DNA of 7,983 nucleotides from an uncultured Micrococcales bacterium (GTDB taxonomy: Bacteria; Actinomycetota; Actinomycetes; S36-B12; UBA10799), in NCBI GenBank assembly GCA_937952095.1, contig CALFYG010000235.1, forward strand, positions 1 to 7,983, in the 5' to 3' direction. The notes beneath the pieces were generated by a model that worked only from the letters and a program-made list of their open reading frames with translations, was not told where the DNA came from and did not search any database. Shown here piece by piece: positions 1 through 6,620 of the stretch; position 1 is the stretch's first letter; the number at the start of each line of letters is the position of its first letter. A program made the position numbers and the translations under genes.

Positions 1-189
1 TGGGGTGGCTGCGGGATGGTCAACCCCCGCGTGCTGCAGTCCTGCGGCATCGATCCTGACGAGTACACAGGCTTCGCCTTCGGGATGGGCATCGAGCGCA
101 CATTGATGTTCCGCCACGGGATCACCGACATGCGTGATCTCGTCGAGGGGGATGTCCGCTTCACCACGGCCTTCGGAATGGACAGCTGA
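1..189 (+). CDS. pheS: Phenylalanyl-tRNA synthetase alpha subunit, 3' end (partial)
   Basis: The last 62 codons of the catalytic alpha subunit of the alpha2-beta2 phenylalanyl-tRNA synthetase, which charges tRNA-Phe with phenylalanine in the cytoplasm. The reading frame is open from base 1, starting WGGCGMVNPRVL, and stops at TGA 187-189. It carries the class II synthetase motif 3 region: GFAFGMGIERTLMFRHGI, whose Gly-rich strand and Arg in GIER bind ATP, followed by the usual C-terminal D(M)RDL..GDVRF segment. The 5' part, including motifs 1 and 2, lies outside the window. The stop overlaps the pheT start by one base (TGATG), so the two subunits are probably translated in a coupled way and made in equal amounts. 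Identity is nearly certain from the motif plus the pheT neighbour. Confidence 0.97.
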   Translation, partial: WGGCGMVNPRVLQSCGIDPDEYTGFAFGMGIERTLMFRHGITDMRDLVEGDVRFTTAFGMDS

Positions 190-2621
190 TGCGCGCACCG
201 CTGAGTTGGATCAAGGAGTACGCCGCACTTCCCGACGAGGTGACCGGCCGCGAACTCGCCGAGAAGCTGATCGGGATCGGCCTGGAGGTCGAGACCGTCG
301 ACGAGATCTCGATCACCGGTCCCTTGCTCGTGGGCCGGGTATTGGAGATCGAGGAACTCACCGAGTTCAAGAAGCCCATCCGGTACTGCCAGGTGGACCT
401 CGGGGGGCAGACCAACGGGATCATCTGCGGCGCGACGAACTTCGCCGTCGGTGATCTCGTGCCGGTCGCCCTACCCGGCGCGGTGCTGCCCGGCGGCTTC
501 GAGATCAGCGCCCGCAAGACCTACGGGCACGTCAGCGACGGGATGATCTGCTCCGGTCGTGAACTCGGGATCAACGACGAGTACGACGGGATCCTGGTGC
601 TCAGCGAGGGTGAGGTCGGCCAGGACGCCGGTCCGGTGCTCGGCCTCGACGACGCGGTGCTCGACATCGCTGTCACCCCTGATCGCGGATACTGCCTGTC
701 GATCCGCGGCATCGCCAGGGAGGCCGCGCTGGCCTTCGGGGTGGCATTCACCGACCCGGTGTCGCTCGTCCCGGATCTTCCCGCCGATGGCCCGGTGCGT
801 GAGGTCGATCTGCAGTACGGCGCCCACCGCTTCACCACCCGGGTGCTGACCGACGTCGATCCGGACGCGCCGAGTCCTGCGTACATGGTCAGGCGGCTCA
901 ACCAGTGCGGTATGCGGCCGGTCAGCCTGGCGGTCGACATCACCAACTACGTGATGCTTGAACTCGGCCAGCCCTTGCACGCCTTCGACGCCACCAAACT
1001 GGCCGGACCCATTCAGATCCGGTCGCCCCACGACGGCGAAGAACTGGAGACGCTCGATCACGTCGAGCGCATCCTGGACCCCGCCGATGTCGTGATCGCC
1101 GACGACTCGGGGGCAGTGGCGCTGGCCGGCGTGATGGGTGGGTTGACCACCGAGATCGACGACGCAAGCACGTCGGTGGTCCTTGAGGCAGCCCACTTCC
1201 AGCCCGCGCTGGTGGCCGCAACGTCCCGCCGCCACAAGTTGTCCTCTGAGGCCTCCCGGCGTTTCGAACGGGGCATCGACAGTGACGTCGCCCTGGCCGC
1301 GTCCAACCGCGCGGCACAGTTGTTCTCCGACCTGGCCGGCGCCACGGTGGGCGGACTGGTCGACGTCGACCGCCGCGGTCCGTTGTCGCCGATCGCGATG
1401 CCTCTGCAGATGCCCTCGCGCATCGTCGGGGTGGATGTCCCCGACGACACCGTGCGCTCGGTGCTCGAGAGCATCGGGTGCACTCTGGATGGCGACGACA
1501 TCACGGTCCCGAGCTGGCGTCCCGACCTCACCGCCGCGATCGACCTGGTCGAGGAGGTCGCCCGCGTGGTCGGGTACGAGAAGATCCCGTCGCGCGGTCC
1601 TGCCATGGGTACGGGCGTGGGTCTGTCCGAGTCTGACCGTCTGCGGCGGCAGTTGCGCCGCAGGCCCGCGGAGTTGGGTCTGACAGAGGTGCTCAGTTAC
1701 CCCTTCGTGGGGGAGGCCGAACTCGACCAACTCGGGTTGCCTGCAGATGATCCTCGACGCGTGGCGGTGCGGCTGGCGAATCCACTACGCGACGAGCAGC
1801 CGTTCATGCGCACCAGCCTCCTGCCGGGACTGTTGGCCGGAGCCCGGCGCAACGTCGGCCGTGGTGCCGAGTCCGTGCGCCTCTACGAGTACGGCCAGGT
1901 CTTCCGCGATGTGGAGACGATCAACGCCCCAGTGGCGCCGGCCGGCAGCCGTCCCACCGACGACGTGCTCGACGCGATGTTGGCCGGACTTCCGCGGCAG
2001 CCGGAGCACCTGGCCATGGTCGCGTGCGGAGACTGGTCGCAGGCCGGCTGGTGGGGTGCCGGACGAGCCACGGACTGGTCCGACGCTATCCGGTTGGCCA
2101 GGCTGGCGGCCCAGGCAGTGGGCGTCGAGCTCACGGTCACGCAGGATGTCCACGCCCCCTGGCACCCCGGTCGGTGCGCGCGGCTATCCGTCGGCGATCG
2201 CCTGATCGGGCACGCCGGCGAGTTGCACCCGGATGTCGTGGCGGCCTTCGATCTGCCCGCCCGCAGTTGTGCGGCAGAGATCGACCTGAGCGCTCTGGTC
2301 GAGGTCGCGGAGCCGGTTGCTGCTGCCCCGCGGGTCTCGACCTTCCCGGTGGCGAAGGAGGACGTGGCGCTGGTGGTGGACGAGGATCTCGCCTCGGAAG
2401 CCGTGCGTCTCGCCCTGCGCTCGGGCGGCGGTCCGCTGCTGGAGAGTGTGCGCCTGTTCGACGTGTACTCCGGGCCGCAGGTGCCGGAAGGCAAGAAGTC
2501 GCTGGCGTTCTCCCTGCGTATGCGGGCCGACGACAGGACACTCACCGACGAGGACATCGCCGGTGTGCGCGACGGCGCCCTGGCTGCGGCAGGGGAGTTG
2601 GGCGCAACGCTGCGCGGCTGA
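189..2621 (+). CDS. pheT: Phenylalanyl-tRNA synthetase beta subunit
   Basis: Complete 810-residue beta subunit, a normal length for bacterial PheT. It partners PheS; the beta subunit binds the tRNA and edits mischarged Tyr-tRNA-Phe. Domains in order: N-terminal B1 (about 1-38, MRAPLSWIKEY), EMAP-II/OB-like tRNA-binding domain (about 40-150, with CGATNFAVGD and SDGMICSGRELG), B3/B4 editing domain (about 210-395, with PVSLAVDITNYVMLELGQPLHAFD, LAGVMGG and SRRFERGID), B5 domain (about 400-470, WRPDLTAAIDLVEEVARVVGYEKIP), catalytic-like core (about 480-690, RTSLLPGLL, RLYEYGQVF, HPGRCARL), and C-terminal FDX-ACB anticodon-binding domain (about 715-810, FPVAKEDVALVV, LFDVYSG, PEGKKSLAFSLRMR, RTLTDEDI). 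His264 in QPLHAFD matches the known editing histidine. The ATG at 189 overlaps the pheS stop; only a weak TGGA precedes it at 179-182, so coupling probably drives initiation. No frameshift or missing domain is seen. Confidence 0.98.
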   Translation: MRAPLSWIKEYAALPDEVTGRELAEKLIGIGLEVETVDEISITGPLLVGRVLEIEELTEFKKPIRYCQVDLGGQTNGIICGATNFAVGDLVPVALPGAVLPGGFEISARKTYGHVSDGMICSGRELGINDEYDGILVLSEGEVGQDAGPVLGLDDAVLDIAVTPDRGYCLSIRGIAREAALAFGVAFTDPVSLVPDLPADGPVREVDLQYGAHRFTTRVLTDVDPDAPSPAYMVRRLNQCGMRPVSLAVDITNYVMLELGQPLHAFDATKLAGPIQIRSPHDGEELETLDHVERILDPADVVIADDSGAVALAGVMGGLTTEIDDASTSVVLEAAHFQPALVAATSRRHKLSSEASRRFERGIDSDVALAASNRAAQLFSDLAGATVGGLVDVDRRGPLSPIAMPLQMPSRIVGVDVPDDTVRSVLESIGCTLDGDDITVPSWRPDLTAAIDLVEEVARVVGYEKIPSRGPAMGTGVGLSESDRLRRQLRRRPAELGLTEVLSYPFVGEAELDQLGLPADDPRRVAVRLANPLRDEQPFMRTSLLPGLLAGARRNVGRGAESVRLYEYGQVFRDVETINAPVAPAGSRPTDDVLDAMLAGLPRQPEHLAMVACGDWSQAGWWGAGRATDWSDAIRLARLAAQAVGVELTVTQDVHAPWHPGRCARLSVGDRLIGHAGELHPDVVAAFDLPARSCAAEIDLSALVEVAEPVAAAPRVSTFPVAKEDVALVVDEDLASEAVRLALRSGGGPLLESVRLFDVYSGPQVPEGKKSLAFSLRMRADDRTLTDEDIAGVRDGALAAAGELGATLRG

Positions 2622-2645
2622 TTGCCCAGCCCTGGCCCGCACTCC

Positions 2646-2716
2646 GGTTAGTCTCGCGCTCAGCCGTTAGTCAATTTCGGGTGCAAAGGGACTAACCAAC
2701 GAGCCGGGGACTAACC
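2646..2716. terminator. Long imperfect hairpin between convergent pheT and acyl-CoA ligase genes; possible bidirectional terminator
   Basis: Pairing each base i with base 5362-i gives an extended symmetrical stem centred at 2681. 2646-2655 pairs with 2707-2716 (10 pairs, one G-U on the plus-strand RNA). 2658-2661 pairs with 2701-2704 (4 pairs), 2666-2672 with 2690-2696 (7 pairs) and 2675-2677 with 2685-2687 (3 pairs). The apical loop is 2678-2684. The interruptions are symmetrical internal loops of 2x2, 4x4 and 2x2 bases. It lies 24 bp after the pheT stop and 31 bp after the stop of the converging minus-strand gene, so it can end transcription from both sides. No U-tract follows on either strand, which is common for actinobacterial terminators but leaves the role inferred. 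It could instead be a protein-binding palindrome. Confidence 0.5.
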
Positions 2717-2740
2717 AACGTGCCGGGGACTAACCAACGA
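2688..2740 (+). repeat. 19-bp tandem direct repeat, three copies (last one partial)
   Basis: The 14-base core GGGACTAACCAACG occurs exactly three times, at 2688-2701, 2707-2720 and 2726-2739, with a period of exactly 19 bp. The 5-base linkers are AGCCG and TGCCG, and the third diverges to ACGAC. Just upstream, the inverse of the inner motif (GTTAGTC) occurs at 2647-2653 and 2666-2672, again 19 bp apart, so the direct array and the reversed copies share one period and form the hairpin listed separately. The array is wholly intergenic, ending 8 bp before the minus-strand gene's stop codon. The copies are visible directly; what they do is unknown. Confidence 0.9.
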
Positions 2741-2747
2741 CGACGCG

Positions 2748-4397
2748 CTACAGAAGGTCCTCTTCGTCGAGCTCGTCGATCGTGACCTCGCCGGCCAGCA
2801 CCCGGCGCAGCACCTTGCCAGTGGCGTTGCGCGGGAGTTCGGCGACCCGGCGCACCTCTCGCGGCCGATGGTGGGGTCCGAGGTTGTGCCGCGCCCAGTC
2901 CAGCAGTTCATCATCGGTGAGTTGATCGTCCGCGGGCACCACGTGGGCGACCAGGACCGAGCCGTAGACCGGGTCGGGGCGGCCGGTGACTGCCACATCG
3001 GCGATGCCGGGGTGCAGGCGCAGGACCTCCTCCACCTCAGTGGGGTGGACATTCTCTCCGCCTGTCACCACGACGTCGTCCGCGCGGCCTTTGATCGTGA
3101 GGCGGCCCGCCTCGTCGATGCACCCGATGTCGCCGGTCGGGACCATGCCCTTGATGCTGCCGCGGGTTCCGTCGGCCATGTACTCGGAGATCGAGGTCCG
3201 GCTGCGGACATAGACCCGGCCGTCCTTACCTTTGGGAACCGCGCGGCCTTTGCGGTCGAGCACCTCGATGCGCACTCCAGGCATGGGGCGCCCAGCGGTG
3301 TGCGGATCCTCGCGCAGGTCCTCCGGCGTCGCGATGGTCGCGTAAGCCGCCTCCGTGGTCCCGTACAGGTTGTAGAGAACGTCCCCGAAGTCATCCATGA
3401 ACTGCGTGGCCAGGTCGCCCGGAATCGCCGATCCGGAGACGGCGACGCAGCGCACGGACGAGAAGTCGTAGCGCCGCTTCGTGTCTTCGGGGAGGTCAAC
3501 CAGACGCTTCAGTGTCACCGGCACGGTGATGATCGTGTCGACCTCGTACGCCTGCGCCAGGGCGAGGATGCGTTCCGGGTCGGAATGGCGCAGCAGAACC
3601 TGGGTGCTGTCGAGGACCGAGGCCAGCCGGTGATGCATCCAGCCCCAAGCATGGAACAGGGGGGCTGCCAGCAGAGTCACCCCGCCGACTTTGGTCGGGA
3701 AGGTGTTCAGCAGGGCGGCCACCGAGTCCAGGGGAGCGGTGGTTCGAGCGGCGCCACGCAACGGTCCGCCGGTCGTGCCGCTGGTCAGGATGACGTGTTT
3801 GGACGCCTGCCGCGGGGCGCTCACATCGCCGCTCCACGGCATGCAGTCGAGCAGCGGGATACCCGCCGGGTCGTCGAGTCCCAGTGTGAGCACGGTGTCC
3901 GGGCACAGGTCGGCGAACTCGCGGTCCCTGATCAGCATGGTGATGTCGTGGGCCGCGCAGACCGCCGCGACCTGTTCGGCGGATGATCCGGTGTTCAGGT
4001 AGACCAGATCCGCCCCGGTTCTCGACACGGCCACGATCGTCTCGGCGTAGGCCCGCGAGTTGCGGCCCAGCAGCCCGACTGTGGTCCCCGGTTGGGCGCC
4101 ACGGTCCAGTAGGGAATTGGCCAGCACGGTGGTGCAGTACTCGGCGTCCGCGAAGGTGATCTCCTCCTGCTGCGGGTCGTCCACGTCCACGATGGCGGTG
4201 GCCTCGGGATCCCTGACCGCACCGAGTGCGAAGCCCAGGCCGGGCGTGGTGCCCCACTTGCGAAGTGCCGACACCATGCGGCTGGCCACCAAGGGGTTGC
4301 GCGGCTTGGCCAGGCCGGAGCGCACTGCCCCTATGGTGCCCGCTCGTGCGATGTCGGCCGCTTCAGCGACGTTACGCAACGGGTCCAGGGGACGCAT
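2748..4397 (-). CDS. AMP-forming acyl-CoA synthetase / ligase (FadD-like, ANL superfamily)
   Basis: A cytoplasmic adenylate-forming enzyme of about 549 residues, expected to activate a carboxylic acid with ATP and transfer it to CoA; the substrate cannot be read from the sequence. Numbering from the ATG at 4397, visible motifs are the P-loop TSGTTGGPLRG (about 205-215), LYGTTE (344-349), the PTGDIG aspartate (423), the hinge GRADDVVVTGGENV (437-450), and the C-terminal catalytic lysine in PRNATGK (Lys528). The P-loop departs from the usual TSGTTGxPKG: Leu-Arg replaces the lysine and one residue appears inserted. An in-frame GTG at 4412 would add five residues (MKNGA). I prefer the ATG because a purine-rich GAAGAATGGAG precedes it, although the spacing is short. 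The stop is TAG at 2748-2750. The gene is single, converges on pheT and diverges from argC. Its general resemblance is to mycobacterial FadD medium/long-chain ligases. The family is certain, the specific function unknown. Confidence 0.9.
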   Translation of the reverse strand: MRPLDPLRNVAEAADIARAGTIGAVRSGLAKPRNPLVASRMVSALRKWGTTPGLGFALGAVRDPEATAIVDVDDPQQEEITFADAEYCTTVLANSLLDRGAQPGTTVGLLGRNSRAYAETIVAVSRTGADLVYLNTGSSAEQVAAVCAAHDITMLIRDREFADLCPDTVLTLGLDDPAGIPLLDCMPWSGDVSAPRQASKHVILTSGTTGGPLRGAARTTAPLDSVAALLNTFPTKVGGVTLLAAPLFHAWGWMHHRLASVLDSTQVLLRHSDPERILALAQAYEVDTIITVPVTLKRLVDLPEDTKRRYDFSSVRCVAVSGSAIPGDLATQFMDDFGDVLYNLYGTTEAAYATIATPEDLREDPHTAGRPMPGVRIEVLDRKGRAVPKGKDGRVYVRSRTSISEYMADGTRGSIKGMVPTGDIGCIDEAGRLTIKGRADDVVVTGGENVHPTEVEEVLRLHPGIADVAVTGRPDPVYGSVLVAHVVPADDQLTDDELLDWARHNLGPHHRPREVRRVAELPRNATGKVLRRVLAGEVTIDELDEEDLL

Positions 4398-4440
4398 GGC
4401 TCCATTCTTCACCCGCAGTACAAGGGGGGTGGCACCGCAT

Positions 4441-4460
4441 CTATGCGTTTATGCGTATAG
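4441..4460. promoter_or_regulatory. Candidate ArgR operator (ARG box) upstream of argC
   Basis: CTATGCGTTTATGCGTATAG is an A/T-richer island in otherwise GC-rich DNA. It contains TATGCGT twice (4442-4448 and 4450-4456) and is an imperfect palindrome, with 7 of 10 half-site positions complementary (8 of 11 if T4440 and A4461 are included). ArgR hexamers bind imperfect palindromes of about 18-20 bp before arginine operons, and actinobacterial boxes commonly contain TGCAT/TATGC-type half sites. The position, 11 bp before the argC start and overlapping a -10-like hexamer, suits repression by arginine. The assignment rests on position and shape, not on a match to a verified site. Confidence 0.45.
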
Positions 4461-4463
4461 AGT
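4458..4463 (+). promoter_or_regulatory. Candidate -10 element of the argCJBD promoter
   Basis: TAGAGT fits the loose actinobacterial -10 pattern TANNNT. Its last base is 7 nt before the A of the argC ATG at 4471, so transcription would begin at about 4470-4471 and give a leaderless or near-leaderless mRNA. No good -35 match is seen 16-18 bp upstream (CCGCAT at 4435-4440). TATAGA at 4456-4461 is an overlapping alternative. This is a weak call made from spacing and one hexamer. Confidence 0.3.
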
Positions 4464-4470
4464 TCCGTTC

Positions 4471-5478
4471 ATGGTCTCAGTGGGAGTGCTCGGCGCCTCC
4501 GGTTACGGCGGCGGCGAACTGCTGCGCCTGCTGGCCGACCACCCGCAGTTCGAGGTGGGGCAGGTCTGGGCCAACGCCTCGGCCGGTCAGTCGGTGGCGC
4601 AACTGCATCCACACCTCGCGACGATGGCCGACCTGCAGGTTGCCGCATTCGACGCCGCGAAGCTCGACGTCGACTTCGTGTTCATGGCCCTGCCGCACTC
4701 ACAGTCGGCCCAGTACGCCGCCGAGATCGAGGTCCCGGTTGTGGATCTCGGAGCGGACTTCCGCCTGCAGGACGCCGCGGCATGGAGCGCCTACTACGGC
4801 GGTGAGCATGCTGGGACCTGGACCTACGGCCTGCCCGAGATCCCGGGGCAGCGGACCAAGATCGCAGAGTCGACCAAGGTGGCCAACCCCGGGTGCTATG
4901 CGACGGCGATCGCCGTGGCTGCGGCACCGTTGGTGGCCGCGGGGCTGGTGGACCCGACGCAGATCGTGGTGGTCGCGGCCAGCGGCACGAGTGGGGCGGG
5001 TCGCTCCCCGTCGGTGCCCCTGATGGCCAGCGAAGTGACGTCGGGTGTTCGGGCCTACAAAGTGGGCGGCGTGCACCAGCACACTCCCGAGATCGAGCAG
5101 ACGATCGGTCACGGCGCGCGCATCAGTTTCACGCCGATGTTGGCGCCGATGGCACGCGGCATCCTCGCGACCGTCACCGCACCGCTGCTGCAGGGTGTCG
5201 ATCCGGCCGCCGTCGCACAGTCCCTGCACAACGCGTACGACGCGGAGACGTTCGTGCGCCTGCTGCCCGAAGGCCAATGGCCCGCGACGCAGATGACGCT
5301 GGGCACCAACAGTGTGGCGCTGCAGTGGACATACGACGCCCATGCCGGTCGGGTGATCGTGTGCAGTGCGATCGACAACCTCGGCAAGGGTGCCGCCGGC
5401 CAGGCCATCCAGAACGCCAACCTCATGCTCGGATTCCCGGAAGCGTCCGGTCTGGCAGTGAATGGAGTCGCACCATGA
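4471..5478 (+). CDS. argC: N-acetyl-gamma-glutamyl-phosphate reductase
   Basis: Complete 335-residue enzyme. It performs the NADPH-dependent reduction of N-acetyl-glutamyl-5-phosphate to N-acetylglutamate-5-semialdehyde, the third step of arginine synthesis. The N-terminal Rossmann fold opens MVSVGVLGASGYGGGELLRLL with the dinucleotide-binding glycines. The catalytic cysteine is Cys142 in VANPGCYATA, SGTSGAGR follows at 171-178, and the conserved histidines lie in KVGGVHQHTPEI (His202, His204). The C-terminus has the family's IDNLGKGAAGQAIQNANLMLG. I chose the ATG at 4471 because it puts the glycine motif where family members have it. The same frame stays open upstream, but that stretch is antisense to the ligase gene and unlike ArgC. 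Only a weak TAGAG lies at Shine-Dalgarno distance. The stop TGA overlaps the argJ ATG by four bases (ATGA). Confidence 0.97.
   Translation: MVSVGVLGASGYGGGELLRLLADHPQFEVGQVWANASAGQSVAQLHPHLATMADLQVAAFDAAKLDVDFVFMALPHSQSAQYAAEIEVPVVDLGADFRLQDAAAWSAYYGGEHAGTWTYGLPEIPGQRTKIAESTKVANPGCYATAIAVAAAPLVAAGLVDPTQIVVVAASGTSGAGRSPSVPLMASEVTSGVRAYKVGGVHQHTPEIEQTIGHGARISFTPMLAPMARGILATVTAPLLQGVDPAAVAQSLHNAYDAETFVRLLPEGQWPATQMTLGTNSVALQWTYDAHAGRVIVCSAIDNLGKGAAGQAIQNANLMLGFPEASGLAVNGVAP
5464..5467 (+). promoter_or_regulatory. argJ ribosome binding site
   Basis: GGAG (inside TGGAG) lies 7 nt before the ATG at 5475, within the last codons of argC. It is the only clear Shine-Dalgarno sequence among the arginine genes here. 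It decides the argJ start, since the same frame is open far upstream as a shadow of argC. Confidence 0.7.
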
Positions 5479-6620
5479 GTGTTACGTATCCGCAGGGTTA
5501 CCGTGCGGCTGGCGTGGTCGCGGGTCTGAAGACCTCTGGGGCGCCGGATGTCGCGGTGGTCGTCAACGATGGTCCTCGCTGGGACGCGGCGGGTGTGTTC
5601 ACCCGCAACCGGATCCAGGCTGCCCCTGTTCTGTGGTCCCGGCAGGTGCTCACCGATGGCGCGCTGCGGGCAGTCGTCCTGAACTCCGGGGGCGCCAATG
5701 CCTGCACCGGGCCCGAAGGTTTCGCCGACACCCACCACACCGCGGAGGCGGTCGCTGAGCAGTTGGGGATCGGCCCCATCGACGTCGCTGTGTGTTCCAC
5801 CGGGTTGATCGGGGAGCGCCTAAACATGCCGAAGTTGCTCGCCGGCGTGCGTGCTGCCCTCGGGACGGCGCACGCCGAGGGCGGGCCCGCCGCTGCAGAG
5901 GCGATCATGACCACCGACTCCGTTCCGAAGACCAGCACCTTCGAGGCCGGGTACCGGATCGGTGGCATGGCCAAGGGCGCGGGGATGCTGGCGCCCGGCA
6001 TGGCCACGATGCTGTCTGTCATCACGACCGATGCGGTCATCGATGCCGCCGATCTCGATGCCACGTTCCGCGGGTGCGTCGCGGCGACGTTCGACAGGGT
6101 TGATGCGGACGGCTGCATGTCGACCAACGACACGGTGATCGTCCTGGCCAACGGTGCCAGCGGGGTGCCAGCCGACGACCGCTTCGCCGGGGGGCTGCAC
6201 CAGGTGTGCGCCGACCTGTCGCGGCAATTGGCTGCGGATGCGGAGGGCGCGTCCAAGCTGATCGATGTCCGTGTGGTGGGGGCTGCCAGCGTGGCCGATG
6301 CCGAGGACGCCGCGCGCGCCGTAGCGCGCAGCGCACTGTTCAAGTGCGCGATGTTCGGCGAAGACCCGAACTGGGGTCGGGTGCTGTCCGCCGTGGGCAC
6401 GACATCCGCGCAGTTCGATCCGCTGCACATCGACGTGGCGATCAACGGCGTCATGGTGTGCCGGGACTCCGGCCCGGGGGAGTCGCGCGATGCGGTGGAC
6501 CTGTCGGGCCGGGACATCGAGGTCGTGATCGATCTGCACGCCGGGGATGACGCGGTGACCATCGTGACCACGGATCTGACGACGGATTACGTCCACGAGA
6601 ACTCGGCGTACTCCACATGA
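5475..6620 (+). CDS. argJ: Glutamate N-acetyltransferase / amino-acid acetyltransferase
   Basis: Complete 381-residue ornithine acetyltransferase. It moves the acetyl group from N-acetylornithine to glutamate, giving ornithine and renewing N-acetylglutamate, so the pathway runs as a cycle. ArgJ proteins cut themselves into alpha and beta chains before a conserved threonine; here that is Thr178 in KGAGMLAPGMATML, which becomes the beta-chain nucleophile. The oxyanion-hole pair is in CSTGLIGE (Thr109, Gly110). Other family marks are NSGGANACTG (70-79), TTDSVPKT (146-153), ADGCMSTNDT (211-220), FGEDPNWGR (294-302) and the typical C-terminus NSAYST. The ATG at 5475 overlaps the argC stop, and the reading frame's last stop overlaps the argB start (ATGA). 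Whether it also uses acetyl-CoA (bifunctional) cannot be told from the sequence; no argA-like gene lies in the window. Confidence 0.97.
   Translation: MSVTYPQGYRAAGVVAGLKTSGAPDVAVVVNDGPRWDAAGVFTRNRIQAAPVLWSRQVLTDGALRAVVLNSGGANACTGPEGFADTHHTAEAVAEQLGIGPIDVAVCSTGLIGERLNMPKLLAGVRAALGTAHAEGGPAAAEAIMTTDSVPKTSTFEAGYRIGGMAKGAGMLAPGMATMLSVITTDAVIDAADLDATFRGCVAATFDRVDADGCMSTNDTVIVLANGASGVPADDRFAGGLHQVCADLSRQLAADAEGASKLIDVRVVGAASVADAEDAARAVARSALFKCAMFGEDPNWGRVLSAVGTTSAQFDPLHIDVAINGVMVCRDSGPGESRDAVDLSGRDIEVVIDLHAGDDAVTIVTTDLTTDYVHENSAYST

Noticed and set aside
471..1730. A 419-codon open frame on the minus strand opposite pheT.
   Set aside because: It is antisense to a fully conserved PheT, is rich in Arg/Gly/His with no recognisable motif, and is what high G+C third positions produce on the opposite strand.
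2688..2740. The three direct repeats as a small CRISPR array.
   Set aside because: The core is only 14 bases with 5-base gaps, far too short for repeats and spacers, and there are no cas genes nearby.
2622..2747. A small gene or tRNA in the pheT-ligase gap.
   Set aside because: No open frame with a start and ribosome site, and no cloverleaf pattern, is seen; the repeat/hairpin element fills most of the gap.
2868..3986. A 372-codon plus-strand open frame opposite the acyl-CoA ligase.
   Set aside because: The minus-strand frame carries all the ligase motifs; this one has composition typical of a mirror frame and no family signature.
4451..4453. ATG within the candidate operator as an argC start.
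   Set aside because: It is in a different frame from ArgC and leads into a shadow frame.
4060..4470. Upstream extension of the argC frame, with possible starts such as GTG 4429.
   Set aside because: The sequence before Met at 4471 is antisense to the ligase or lies over the control region. ArgC proteins begin only a few residues before GASGYxGGE, as the 4471 start gives.
5498..6571. A 357-codon minus-strand frame opposite argJ, and similar ones opposite argC and argB.
   Set aside because: They are Ser/Thr/Ala- or Arg-rich mirror frames over conserved ArgJ, ArgC and ArgB, with no independent start signals or motifs.
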